Shown here piece after piece: positions 54,296 through 62,996 of a DNA stretch of 64,000 nucleotides. Positions within the stretch are counted from its first letter, which is position 1; every line of letters begins with the position of its first letter. The translations under genes were made by a program, and so were the position numbers. The notes beneath the pieces are model-generated. The model did not search any database and was not told the origin of the DNA. It saw only the letters and a list, made by a program, of their open reading frames with translations. Origin of the DNA: Deinococcus marmoris (GTDB lineage Bacteria > Deinococcota > Deinococci > Deinococcales > Deinococcaceae); the NCBI RefSeq assembly GCF_001949125.1, contig NZ_MSTI01000077.1, positions 1 through 64,000 of the forward strand, in the 5' to 3' direction.

Positions 54296-54493
54296 CCTTA
54301 AGACAACCTGAAGTCCTTCACATTGCGCCTTTCAGGTTGAGAGGCTGGCCTCGCCCCTGCGTCTGCCATGTGGGAGCGGGTGGGAAAAGTCGAACGGCGC
54401 TTCAAAAAGAGTGTGCTTCACAAAAACTGTGTTTCAGAGAATTGCGCTTCAGAGAACAGCGCTTGATAAGAGGAAAAAGGAGAGGAGAAGGAT
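54296..54493 (+). promoter_or_regulatory. long 5' leader of mraZ with hairpin and tandem repeats
   Basis: AACCTGAA (54305-54312) and TTCAGGTT (54331-54338) make a perfect hairpin. About 54397-54470 holds five imperfect 12-18-base units resembling GCGCTTCAGAGAAC. GAGAAGGA precedes the TTG start. The leader is long for this genome, where most starts are leaderless, suggesting regulation at the RNA level. Confidence 0.5.
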
Positions 54494-54922
<429 letters not shown>

Positions 54923-54925
54923 CCC

Positions 54926-55894
54926 ATGAACAACAATGTTTCCGACCCTTCCCGCGACCCTCTTGACGAAACTGCCTCTGCCACCCTCTCTCCAACCCTG
55001 ACCCATACCCCTGTTCTGGCTGCCGAAGTGCTGGCGGCGCTGAATCCCGCCCCCGGCAAGATCATCGTGGACGGCACGCTGGGCGGCGCAGGCCACACCC
55101 GCCTGCTGCTCTCGGCGGGCGCAACCGTCTACGGCATCGATCAGGACCCCTTCGCCCTGGCCCGCGCCCGCGAGGCCGGTCTGGACGGCCTGAATGTGCT
55201 GGAAGGCAATTACCGCGATATGCAAAAGCTCCTTGCAGATGTCGGCGTGACCCAGATCGACGGCGTGCTGCTCGACATCGGCGTCAGCTCGTTTCAACTA
55301 GACGATACGGACCGGGGCTTCTCGTATCACTCCGAGGCCCCGCTGGACATGCGGATGAGCCAGTCCGGCGAGAGCGCTGCCGAGGTGGTCAACACCTATC
55401 CCGAAGAGGAAATTGCCTCGATCATCTACGAGTTCGGCGAGGACCGCCTGTCGCGCCGGATCGCGCGCGGCATCGTGTATGCCCGCGAGAAAGCCCCCAT
55501 CGAGACCACCGTGCAACTGGCCGAGATCGTCAAGCGGGCCTACCCCGGCTTCAGCAAGGGCATCCACCCGGCGCGGCGCACCTTTCAGGCGCTGCGGATT
55601 CACGTCAACGACGAGCTGGGGGCTTTGCGCGACGGTCTGGAAGCCGCCGAGGCCCTGCTCAAACCCGGCGGACGGCTGGCCGTGATCAGCTTCCACTCGC
55701 TGGAAGACCGCATCGTCAAGCGCTTTCTGCTGGGCAGCGCGACTTTGCGCCCGCTGACCAAGCGCCCGGAAATCGCCTCCGAGACCGAGCAGGCCACCAA
55801 TCCGCGCGCCCGCAGCGCCAAGCTCCGCAGCGCCGAGAAGCTTGAGCCAGAAGAACTTGAGCCAGCAGAAGCGGACCCGGAGGCGGCAGCGTGA
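54926..55894 (+). CDS. rsmH: 16S rRNA (cytosine(1402)-N(4))-methyltransferase RsmH
   Basis: A 322-aa SAM-dependent methyltransferase acting on C1402 of 16S rRNA. Family blocks are HTPVLAAEVLAALNPAPGKI, VDGTLGGAGHTRLLLSAG, GVLLDIGVSSFQLDDTDRGF, PLDMRMSQSGESAAEVVNTY, HPARRTFQALRIHVNDELGA and VISFHSLEDRIVKRFL. The C-terminal acidic tail is poorly conserved. It sits in the usual place between mraZ and the FtsL-like gene, with a GTGA overlap with the latter. Confidence 0.97.
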   Translation: MNNNVSDPSRDPLDETASATLSPTLTHTPVLAAEVLAALNPAPGKIIVDGTLGGAGHTRLLLSAGATVYGIDQDPFALARAREAGLDGLNVLEGNYRDMQKLLADVGVTQIDGVLLDIGVSSFQLDDTDRGFSYHSEAPLDMRMSQSGESAAEVVNTYPEEEIASIIYEFGEDRLSRRIARGIVYAREKAPIETTVQLAEIVKRAYPGFSKGIHPARRTFQALRIHVNDELGALRDGLEAAEALLKPGGRLAVISFHSLEDRIVKRFLLGSATLRPLTKRPEIASETEQATNPRARSAKLRSAEKLEPEELEPAEADPEAAA

Positions 55895-56430
55895 CCTCAT
55901 TGCCCCCGCTGCGCCCGCGCCTGGACCGGCTGGACCTCACGGAAGCCACCTGGCGGGGCCGGGCCATCCGTTACGTGGCGATCTATCTGGCGCTGGCGCT
56001 GCTGCTGGTGGGCGCGCGGTATCTGACCCAGGACATCCGCCCGGCATTGCGCGTCGTTCAGGATCAGGAGGCGAAGTTGCTGACCCAGCGCAACGATCTG
56101 GCGGTGGGGGTGCAGACGCTGGAAAACCCGCAACGCATCCGCGACTGGGCCTTCGCCAACGGCATGATCCGCTTCGCAGAGGCTCCCAAGGAATCGCAGG
56201 CGATCCTGCCGCTGCCGCCTCCGGGTCAGGAAGCTCTTCCAGCCAGCCCGGAGATTGCCCCTCCCACTTCGCCTGACAGCCCAACTTCACCCTCCATATC
56301 AGCCCAGCCCGCCAGTCCAGAGACATCAAGCAGCCCAGCCCCGTCCGCCAGCCCAGCCCAGATCAGCCCAGCCCAGCCCAGAAACGACGTGCCCGACAAC
56401 ACCGTGGAGGTGAGAACGCAGTGGAGGTAA
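55891..56430 (+). CDS. FtsL-like division protein
   Basis: A 179-aa protein with one transmembrane helix (about 28-46, YVAIYLALALLLVGARY) and a coiled-coil periplasmic part, DQEAKLLTQRNDLAVGVQTL, then NPQRIRDWAFANGMIRF, the pattern of FtsL-type proteins. Its genomic position between rsmH and the transpeptidase supports this role. The last 70 residues are a Pro/Ser/Ala-rich tail encoded by repeats of AGCCCAGCC (56320-56390), not seen in typical FtsL. GTG 55891 overlaps the rsmH stop. Confidence 0.75.
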   Translation: MTSLPPLRPRLDRLDLTEATWRGRAIRYVAIYLALALLLVGARYLTQDIRPALRVVQDQEAKLLTQRNDLAVGVQTLENPQRIRDWAFANGMIRFAEAPKESQAILPLPPPGQEALPASPEIAPPTSPDSPTSPSISAQPASPETSSSPAPSASPAQISPAQPRNDVPDNTVEVRTQWR

Positions 56431-57773
56431 AGATTCGCAACCGGTCCCGATTGATGCAGTTTCTGGCGACGCTGATGTTCCTGAGCCTGGTGTGGGCCTA
56501 TGCGCAACTGGAGTGGAACGCGCCGCAGAGCGTCAGGCGCACGCTGGTGCAGGCGCGCGGCACCATCACCTCCAGTGACGGCAAGGTGCTGGCGCAGAGC
56601 ATAGATGGCAAACGCGTCTACCCGCAGGGCCATCTGGCCGGGCAGGTGCTGGGCATGATGGGCACCACCAACGGCCTCGAAGGGCTGGAGTACGCCTATG
56701 ACCGCCCGCTGGAAGCCGGGCAGAACCTGAAACTGACCATCAACACCGGGGTGCAGGCCGCCGCCGAGTCCGCGCTGAGCAAGGCCATTCCCGAACATCA
56801 GGCCGACTACGGCTCGGTGGTGGTCATGGAAACCCGCACCGGGCGCGTGCTGGCCGCCGCCAGTTACCCGCAGTTCGATCCCAACCACTGGCGCGACTTT
56901 CCCCTGGAAGCCCGGCGCAACCGCCCCTTTCTGGACGTTTACGAGCCGGGTTCGGTGATCAAGGGGCTGGTGGTGGCCGCCGCGATCAACGAGGGCCTGA
57001 CCACCCCGAAGACCACCTACGACACGCCCATGCAACGGCATGTCGGCGGTCGCTGGGGCAGCGTCATCCACGACGCGGTGGACCATCCCGCCACCCTGAC
57101 CACCAAGCAGGTGCTGCGCTACAGCAGCAACGTGGGCATGAGCCACATCGTCGAGAACTTCGGGTCCGACAAACTGCGCAATTACTACACGGAGTACGGC
57201 TTCGGCAGCTACCCGGACATGCCCGTGGTTCCCGCCGCCACCGGTCAGCTTCAGCCGCTGCGCAAGTGGGACGATCTGGTGCGCGTGACCAACGCTTTCG
57301 GGCAGGGGATGAGTACGACCACGCTGCAACTGGCCTCCGCCTACAACGCCCTGGCCAACGACGGCCTGTACCTGCCGCCCCAGCTCATCGAGGGTGTGGC
57401 CGCCAGCGGCGAGCGGCGCGAGATCCTGCGCCCGGAGGTGGCCCGCACCACCCGCGACATGTTGCAGGCCGTGATCGAGGAAGGCATTCCGCACGCGGCT
57501 GGGGTCAAGGGCTACGCGCTGGGCGGCAAGACCGGCACGGCCCAGGTCGTGGTGGACGGGCGTTATTCCTCCACCGTCTACAACAGCGTCTTCACAGGCT
57601 TTTTCCCGGTCGACGCCCCCAAGATGACGGTGGTGGTGATGGTCCACGGCGCGAAGATCAACTACCACGGCTCCATGCTGGCCGCCCCGATCTTCAAGGA
57701 AATCTCGACGGAAGTGCTGTCGAGCTGGGGGGCCGCACCGAAAATGGAGACACCCAAGACCACTGAGAAATAG
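56421..57773 (+). CDS. ftsI: penicillin-binding protein 2/FtsI-like transpeptidase
   Basis: A 450-aa class B penicillin-binding protein that crosslinks septal peptidoglycan. It has a single N-terminal membrane helix (LMQFLATLMFLSLVWAYAQL). The dimerisation region (about 40-105) is short. The transpeptidase domain has SxxK in EPGSVIKGLVVAAAINE, SxN in RYSSNVGMSHIVENFG, and KTG in LGGKTGTAQVVVDGRYSS. It is about 100 residues shorter than most FtsI proteins. It overlaps the FtsL-like gene by ten bases and is closed by a strong hairpin. No mur or mraY genes follow. Confidence 0.9.
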   Translation: MEVKIRNRSRLMQFLATLMFLSLVWAYAQLEWNAPQSVRRTLVQARGTITSSDGKVLAQSIDGKRVYPQGHLAGQVLGMMGTTNGLEGLEYAYDRPLEAGQNLKLTINTGVQAAAESALSKAIPEHQADYGSVVVMETRTGRVLAAASYPQFDPNHWRDFPLEARRNRPFLDVYEPGSVIKGLVVAAAINEGLTTPKTTYDTPMQRHVGGRWGSVIHDAVDHPATLTTKQVLRYSSNVGMSHIVENFGSDKLRNYYTEYGFGSYPDMPVVPAATGQLQPLRKWDDLVRVTNAFGQGMSTTTLQLASAYNALANDGLYLPPQLIEGVAASGERREILRPEVARTTRDMLQAVIEEGIPHAAGVKGYALGGKTGTAQVVVDGRYSSTVYNSVFTGFFPVDAPKMTVVVMVHGAKINYHGSMLAAPIFKEISTEVLSSWGAAPKMETPKTTEK

Positions 57774-57795
57774 ACAGAAAGAGTGCCGTTGACCA

Positions 57796-57838
57796 GCGGG
57801 GGGTGGATGCGAGTTCGGGCATCCACCCCCCTGCTTTG
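57796..57838 (+). terminator. terminator after the division cluster
   Basis: GGGGGGTGGATGC and GCATCCACCCCCC form a 13-bp perfect stem with a seven-base loop, followed by TGCTTTG. It closes the mraZ-ftsI transcript. Confidence 0.85.
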
Positions 57839-57839
57839 T

Positions 57840-58298
57840 GATGAGCTTTCGTCGAGGGTCTGGTGTCCTGATAGAACAGGCGAGGTTGGAGGGATGTCCC
57901 AGGTCTCGATGTGGTCTTGAAGTGTGATCTTCCACACTAAAGGGACTGAAAAAATAGAAATCCATTGCGAATCTGATTAAAAATTTATGTATTGGCTCGT
58001 TTGAAAATGAGAGGAAGGCAGTCCTGTTGACCCTCGTCTCATTTTCAGACTTCTATCTCAGCCGTTATTTTTTATTCTTTTTGGACTTGAGAAAATATTT
58101 GCGCGGTGATTTGTGAGACTGAAGACAGGTCAGGCTCATAAGCTAATGATGTTGTCCCTCTAGGCTCACTTCTGAGGTCGGGGGTGTCTTGACTGCTGCC
58201 CTCAGACTTGATGACGACCCAATTCGTACTGTGCGGCCTGTCTTTTGACGGCGCATCGTAGGCGGGCTGCCCCACCGCCCACGCCCCAAGGAGAACAC
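57840..58298 (+). other. AT-rich intergenic region, possible leader or ncRNA
   Basis: About 460 bases, markedly AT-rich in 57940-58100. GAAAATGAGA (58003-58012) and TCTCATTTTC (58037-58046) are perfect inverted repeats. A run TTATTTTTTATTCTTTTT follows at 58062-58079. No convincing coding frame exists on either strand; a minus-strand frame (58072-58308) lacks any family. AAGGAG precedes the 3D gene at the right end. Confidence 0.4.
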
Positions 58299-58949
58299 AT
58301 GGTTTCAAAACTCAATCGCTGGACCTTTGCAGCTCTGTTCGGCTTCGCGGGTCTTGCCTGCGCCACCCCTGCCCTGCCCGCCAGCTCTGTCGCCAGCGAC
58401 GCCGTTCGTCAGGCGATGGTGGTCATCCCGCCCCCCGCACCCGTGGTGGTCCGTGCCCCAGTTCAGGTGGCCCGTCCGCAGCCCGCGCAGACTTCCGCAC
58501 AGAATGCACGGAGTACCGTGGCCGCAAATGCCGCTGCGCAGGCCCGCGCCGCCGCCATCGTCCAGACGCAGCGGCAACAGGCCCAGCAGGCCGCCGCGCC
58601 CGTGGCCGCCATCACCGCGCGGGGCAGAACGGCCATCGTGCGCGCCACTGCCTATAACAGCCTTGCGGGGCAGACCGACAGCACGCCGTTCATTACGGCC
58701 ACCGGCACCCGCACCCGCCCCGGCGTGGTGGCCCTGAGCCGCGACATGCTGCGCTCCTTTCCCTACGGCACCCGGATCACCATCGAAGACCTGAGCGGGC
58801 GTTACAACAACCTGCTGCGGGGCCGGACCTTTATCGTCGAGGACACGATGGCCGCCCGCAAGACCGGCAGCCTGGACATCTGGATGGGCAGCCGCCGCGA
58901 CGCCCTCAACTTCGGCGCGCGTCAGGTGCGGATTACTGCCCTTCGTTAA
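58299..58949 (+). CDS. exported 3D-domain protein
   Basis: A 216-aa secreted protein with signal peptide residues 1-21 (WTFAALFGFAGLACA). An Ala/Gln/Pro-rich linker spans about 25-105. The C-terminal 3D domain (about 115-216) has RATAYNSLAGQTDSTPFITA and GTRTRPGVVALSRDMLRSFP, and the three-Asp core FIVEDTMAARKTGSLDIWMG with RRDALNFG. This double-psi beta-barrel is found in resuscitation-promoting and lytic-transglycosylase-like proteins, so a peptidoglycan role is likely. ATG 58299 follows AAGGAGAAC. Confidence 0.88.
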   Translation: MVSKLNRWTFAALFGFAGLACATPALPASSVASDAVRQAMVVIPPPAPVVVRAPVQVARPQPAQTSAQNARSTVAANAAAQARAAAIVQTQRQQAQQAAAPVAAITARGRTAIVRATAYNSLAGQTDSTPFITATGTRTRPGVVALSRDMLRSFPYGTRITIEDLSGRYNNLLRGRTFIVEDTMAARKTGSLDIWMGSRRDALNFGARQVRITALR

Positions 58950-58965
58950 ACCGTTTCTTCGCCAT

Positions 58966-58996
58966 TGAGGGCCGTCCAGATGGGCGGCTCTTTTTC
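58966..58996 (+). terminator. terminator after the 3D-domain gene
   Basis: GAGGGCCGTCC and GGGCGGCTC pair around AGAT (one bulge) and are followed by TTTTT. Confidence 0.85.
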
Positions 58997-59180
58997 TGGT
59001 CTGCTCAGCCCGGTGGCTCCTCTGCTCAGGTGGAGTCGGGGACCGTGTGAAGCTGGAGGGGGACTCATTTTTGCCATTCCCGCAGGCCAGACCAAGCCTG
59101 TCCTGTTCTGGCCAGTGAGGGGATCGACAGAGCCAGCCGTCCCCGGCGTTCAGCGTCCCGTCTGCTATCCTCCGCTTCGC

Positions 59181-60386
59181 ATGGCTTCCGTCCGCCCCAC
59201 ACTGCCGCAGACCTCCGCACCGCGCCCCTCGGGTCTGGCGTGGTCCATCGCGCGGGCGCACCTGTCGCGGCGGCGCACCCAGAACATCCTGACCATCGGC
59301 GGCATCGCCGTGGGCGTGATGGCCCTGATCGCCGCCCTGAGCCTGACCAACGGCTTTACCCGCGCGCTGGTGGACGCCACGCTGCGCGCCAGCCCTCACC
59401 TGAGCCTGTCCTCGTTCAGCCCTGAAGGCCGTGACCCCGAGATGGAACGGGCGCTGAAGGCGGACCCGCGCGTGGCGGCGTTTACCCCCTTCCTGGCCGA
59501 CAAGGGGCTGATCACCCGTCCGGCGGGCCTGGGCAACCGCGCGGGCGTGGACTTTGCCACCCTGTTCGGTGTGACACCGCAGGCCGCGAAGGTGCTGCAA
59601 CTGCCGCCAGGACAGAGCGAGTTGCTGGAAACGCTGGGGCCGGGCGAGATCCTGCTCGGCTCGGCGCTGGCCCGCAGCATCGGCGGCTTTACCGGTGACG
59701 AGGTGCGGCTGCTGAACAGCAGTTACCGTCGGGGCAGTTTCAAGGTCAAGGGGATTTTCACCACCGGCAATTACCTGATCGACAGCGCCTACGCCTTTAC
59801 CAGTCTGGGAACCTTGCAGAAATTGCAGGGCACTGGCAACATCACCGGCTATCAGGTGCGCCTGACCGATCCCAATCTGGCCCCTGTTGTCGGCACGGAC
59901 CTGACCCGCAGCCGCGCCTATAGCCCGCTGCCGTGGCAGAGCATCTACGGCACGCTGCTGGATCAACTGGCGTTGCAGAAAAAGGTGATCGGCTTCGTGG
60001 TCTTTCTGATCGTGATCGTCGCGGCCTTCGGGATTGCCAACGTGCTGACCCTGGCGGTGTTCGAGAAAACGCAGGAAATCGCCATCCTGCGCGCTATCGG
60101 GGCCACGCGCGGGCTGATCACGCGCATCTTTTTGCTAGAGGGGCTGGTGCTGGGGCTGGGCGGTCTGCTGGTGGGCAACCTGCTGGGCCTGGGCATCAGC
60201 GCGTATTTCACCGTCAGGCCCTTCCAGATTCCCGGCGATCTGTACTTCATCACCTCGCTGCCGGTGGAGGTGCGCTGGACCGATCTGCTGGGAGTGAACG
60301 CCGTGGGTCTGATCACCACGATGCTGGCCGCGCTGATTCCTGCCCGCCGCGCCGCCAGCATCGAACCGGCACGCATCATCCGCTGA
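59181..60386 (+). CDS. ABC transporter permease, LolC/FtsX type
   Basis: A 401-aa membrane protein with four helices: one near residues 34-55 (NILTIGGIAVGVMALIAALS) and three in the C-terminal third (KVIGFVVFLIVIVAAFGIAN, GLVLGLGGLLVGNLLGLGIS, GLITTMLAALIPARRAASIE). The large periplasmic domain (60-265) follows the MacB_PCD pattern. FEKTQEIAILRAIGATRGLI is the coupling helix of the LolC/FtsX superfamily. No ATPase gene is adjacent; one elsewhere must supply energy. TATCCT (59166-59171) lies nine bases before ATG 59181. Confidence 0.88.
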   Translation: MASVRPTLPQTSAPRPSGLAWSIARAHLSRRRTQNILTIGGIAVGVMALIAALSLTNGFTRALVDATLRASPHLSLSSFSPEGRDPEMERALKADPRVAAFTPFLADKGLITRPAGLGNRAGVDFATLFGVTPQAAKVLQLPPGQSELLETLGPGEILLGSALARSIGGFTGDEVRLLNSSYRRGSFKVKGIFTTGNYLIDSAYAFTSLGTLQKLQGTGNITGYQVRLTDPNLAPVVGTDLTRSRAYSPLPWQSIYGTLLDQLALQKKVIGFVVFLIVIVAAFGIANVLTLAVFEKTQEIAILRAIGATRGLITRIFLLEGLVLGLGGLLVGNLLGLGISAYFTVRPFQIPGDLYFITSLPVEVRWTDLLGVNAVGLITTMLAALIPARRAASIEPARIIR

Positions 60387-60471
60387 GAGAGTGTCGATCT
60401 GCACATAGAAAACCCGCCTTTGCGGCGGGCCTGCGAATGGGTAATGACATTCTCGGTTTAGTTCAACAAAA

Positions 60472-61692
60472 TCACTGGCTGAGCTGACCGATAATGCTGA
60501 ACATCGGCAGGAACATGCCTGCCACGATGGTCCCCACAATGCCGCCCAGGAAGACGATCATGATCGGCTCAATAGCAGCGGTCATGCTCTCGACGGCCTC
60601 ATCCACTTCGCGGTCATAGAAGTCGCCCACCTTGCTCAGCATCGAGTCCAGCGCGCCGGTTTCCTCGCCGATGGAGATCATGCTGACCACCATCGGCGGA
60701 AAGACCTTGCTGGTCGCCAGGCTGGAACTCATCTGCTCGCCCACCATCACCACGTTCTTGGCGTTCTCGATGGTTTCCTCGACGATGGCGTTGTCTGCCG
60801 TGCCCTTGGTGATTTCCAGCGCCTCGATGATGTTCACGCCGCTGCTGATCAGCAGGCCGAAGGTGCGGGCAAAGGACGCGATGGCGCTCTTCTGGGTCAG
60901 GTTGCCGAACACGGGCAGCTTGAGCTTGATGTCGTCGATGACCATCCGGCCCTTGGGCATCTTGTACACCCAGCGGTAGGCGAAGGTGATGATCACCGCG
61001 AAGACCACGAGCAGCCACGCCGAATGTTGCAGGAATTCCGAGACCGCCATCAGCATCTTGGTAATGAAGGGCAGCGGCGCGTTGAGCTGCGCCAGGATGC
61101 CCGCGAACTGCGGCACGATGGTGGTCAGCAGGAAATAGGTGATCAGGATGGCGAAGACCAGCACCACCACCGGGTAGGTCAGCGCGCTCTTGATCTTGCC
61201 GCGCAGGATCAGTTCCTTTTCCTGGAAGGCGGCGATGCGCTCCAGCACCGAGTCGAGGGTGCCGCTGGTCTCGCCGGCGCGCACCAAGTTGACGTACAGG
61301 CGGTTGAAGACCTTGGGATACTTTGTGATGGCCTCACTCAGCGGCGTGCCCGCCTCCACGTCGCTGCGGATGGTCTTGACGGTCTTCTGAAAGCCCTTGT
61401 GTTCGATCTGGCCCTGCAACACCGCCAGCGACTGCACCAGCGGCACCCCGGCGTTGATCAGCGTGGCGAGCTGTTTGCTGAAGATGGACACTTGCTTGAG
61501 GCTGGGCGGGCGGTCATCCAGAAAGGGAATCTTGAGATCCGCGTTCAGGCCGGACTTGGGGGCCTTGATCTCGACGATCATCAGGTTCTTGGCCCGCAGG
61601 GTGTCGCGGACCTGGGCCTCCGTTTCGGCCTCCATCTGGGATTTGAGGATCTTGCCAGAGCGGTCGCGTGCGCGGTATTCGAAGACGGCCAT
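60472..61692 (-). CDS. pilC: type IV pilus inner-membrane protein PilC (T2SF family)
   Basis: A 406-aa platform protein for type IV pili, needed for pilin assembly and in Deinococcus-Thermus relatives for DNA uptake. Two repeated GspF domains (about 70-195 and 275-400) have LKQVSIFSKQLATLINAGVP and ASFARTFGLLISSGVNIIEA as their conserved starts, and VKIRSDVEAGTPLSEAI-like text (TIRSDVEAGTPLSEAITKYP). Helices are near 170-200, 220-245 and 375-400. TATACT on the minus strand (61702-61707) lies nine bases before ATG 61692, overlapping the divergent tsaC promoter. Other pilus genes are not adjacent. Confidence 0.94.
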   Translation of the reverse strand: MAVFEYRARDRSGKILKSQMEAETEAQVRDTLRAKNLMIVEIKAPKSGLNADLKIPFLDDRPPSLKQVSIFSKQLATLINAGVPLVQSLAVLQGQIEHKGFQKTVKTIRSDVEAGTPLSEAITKYPKVFNRLYVNLVRAGETSGTLDSVLERIAAFQEKELILRGKIKSALTYPVVVLVFAILITYFLLTTIVPQFAGILAQLNAPLPFITKMLMAVSEFLQHSAWLLVVFAVIITFAYRWVYKMPKGRMVIDDIKLKLPVFGNLTQKSAIASFARTFGLLISSGVNIIEALEITKGTADNAIVEETIENAKNVVMVGEQMSSSLATSKVFPPMVVSMISIGEETGALDSMLSKVGDFYDREVDEAVESMTAAIEPIMIVFLGGIVGTIVAGMFLPMFSIIGQLSQ

Positions 61693-61701
61693 ATTGGGGC
61701 C

Positions 61702-61709
61702 AGTATAAT
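61702..61709. promoter_or_regulatory. overlapping divergent -10 boxes (pilC/tsaC)
   Basis: AGTATAAT reads as TATAAT on the plus strand (61704-61709) and as TATACT on the minus strand (61702-61707). Polymerase bound for pilC and for tsaC would occupy the same site, so the two promoters should compete. Confidence 0.7.
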
Positions 61710-61749
61710 CTGGGGTGGTCTTGCGCTGGCCTTACAAGCGTCCCCTCTT

Positions 61750-62385
61750 ATGCCTGAATCCCTGACTCCCCTGACTGAAAACGACGCTGCTCTCGCCGTG
61801 GATACGGCCTGGGCCGTTCTCCGGCGCGGCGGCGTGGTGGCCTATCCCAGCGAGACGGTCTGGGGACTGGCCGCTGTGCCGGATCACCCGGAGGCCGTGG
61901 AGCGCCTGTACGTGGTCAAGGGCCGCGCCGCCCACCGCCCGGTGCAGGTGTCGTGCCAGGATGCCCGCGCCGCGCTGGAATTGGCCCGGCCCAGTGCGGC
62001 CCTCACGGCGCTGTCTGTCCTGTGGCCCGGCCCGCTGACGCTGGTGACCCCGGCCCTGTCCGGCACCCCGCCCACGCTGGCCCCCGGCGGTCTGGTGGGT
62101 CTGCGCGTGCCGTCGCATCCGCTGGCGCTGGCGCTGCTGCGGCGCTGTGGCGGACGGTTGCTGACCACCAGTTGCAACCCCAGCGGTCTGCCCCCGGCCC
62201 TGACGGCGGCCCAGGCGCGGGACATGGCGCTGGCGGATTTCGTGTTGCCCGACGTTCAGGCTGCGGAGGGGGAGCCGATGGGCGGGCAGGCGAGCACCGT
62301 GGTCCAGTTGCCGGAAGGGACGGTGCTGCGCTCCGGCCTATTGGACGGCGCAGTGGCCGCGCTGCTGGCGGGGCTGCGAGAGTGA
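61750..62385 (+). CDS. tsaC: threonylcarbamoyl-AMP synthase (TsaC/YrdC/Sua5)
   Basis: A 211-aa enzyme that makes threonylcarbamoyl-adenylate for t6A37 of tRNA. The family blocks are LRRGGVVAYPSETVWGLAAV, ERLYVVKGRAAHRPVQVSCQ, LWPGPLTLVTPALSG, VGLRVPSHPLALALLR and LTTSCNPSGLPPALTAAQ. ATG 61750 has no clear ribosome site; the open frame upstream is antisense to pilC and does not match the family. Its stop overlaps scpB (GTGA), a pairing that may coordinate translation with chromosome segregation only by co-transcription. Confidence 0.92.
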   Translation: MPESLTPLTENDAALAVDTAWAVLRRGGVVAYPSETVWGLAAVPDHPEAVERLYVVKGRAAHRPVQVSCQDARAALELARPSAALTALSVLWPGPLTLVTPALSGTPPTLAPGGLVGLRVPSHPLALALLRRCGGRLLTTSCNPSGLPPALTAAQARDMALADFVLPDVQAAEGEPMGGQASTVVQLPEGTVLRSGLLDGAVAALLAGLRE

Positions 62386-62927
62386 CGGAATCCATTTCCC
62401 CGCCCCGCCTGTCCGCCTTGATCGGTGCGGCGCTGCTGGCGGCTGGACGGCCCGTGACTGCGCGTGAACTGGCCGACACGCTGGATATTCCCGAGGGTAC
62501 GGCCCAGCGTGAACTGGAGGCGTTCGCAATCACCCTCGCGGCAGCCAATCTGGGTTTCGTCACCGAGGCGGTGGCGGGAGGGTGGCGCTTGATCGTGCCG
62601 CCCGCTCTGGCTGCCCGCCTGTCGCCGCTGCTGGCCCCGCCGCCGCTGCCCGCGCTGAGCAGCGCCGCGCTGGAGGTGCTGGCGGTGATCGCCTACCGCC
62701 AGCCCGTGACCCGCGCCGAGATCGAGGCCATGCGCGGCGGCAGCGCGGGCACGGTGGTCACCTTGCAGGAGCGCGAACTGGTCAAGGTGGTGGGCCGCTC
62801 GGACGCGGTGGGCGGCCCGCTGCTGTACGGCACCACCGCGCGCTTCCTGCTGGACTTCGGGCTGGGCGGCCTGGAAGACCTTCCGGCGTTGCAGGACGGT
62901 GGATTCTCACACCTGTTGCGCGGCTAA
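62382..62927 (+). CDS. scpB: SMC-Scp complex subunit ScpB
   Basis: A 181-aa kleisin-interacting protein of the SMC condensin complex. Two winged-helix domains are seen: SALIGAALLAAGRPVTAREL, and ALEVLAVIAYRQPVTRAEIE with MRGGSAGTVVTLQERELVKV. The C-terminal LYGTTARFLLDFGLGGLEDL is diagnostic for ScpB. GTG 62382 overlaps the tsaC stop. It partners with SMC encoded at 36786-40097 and a ScpA not in the window. Confidence 0.95.
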   Translation: MTESISPPRLSALIGAALLAAGRPVTARELADTLDIPEGTAQRELEAFAITLAAANLGFVTEAVAGGWRLIVPPALAARLSPLLAPPPLPALSSAALEVLAVIAYRQPVTRAEIEAMRGGSAGTVVTLQERELVKVVGRSDAVGGPLLYGTTARFLLDFGLGGLEDLPALQDGGFSHLLRG

Positions 62928-62996
62928 AGCGGGGCGGGCCATACCGCGCCTGAACCGTCGGGGGTATCCGGGTGGAGTCCCCCCCCGGAGGGCGCG

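Noticed and set aside
58072..58308. Minus-strand gene in the AT-rich gap before the 3D-domain gene
   Set aside because: Its start overlaps the 3D gene start region, it has no ribosome site or -10 box, and the residues are not family-like.
61024..61749. N-terminal extension of tsaC to 61024
   Set aside because: This stretch is the reverse complement of pilC, shows no TsaC similarity, and the promoter at 61704-61709 lies within it.
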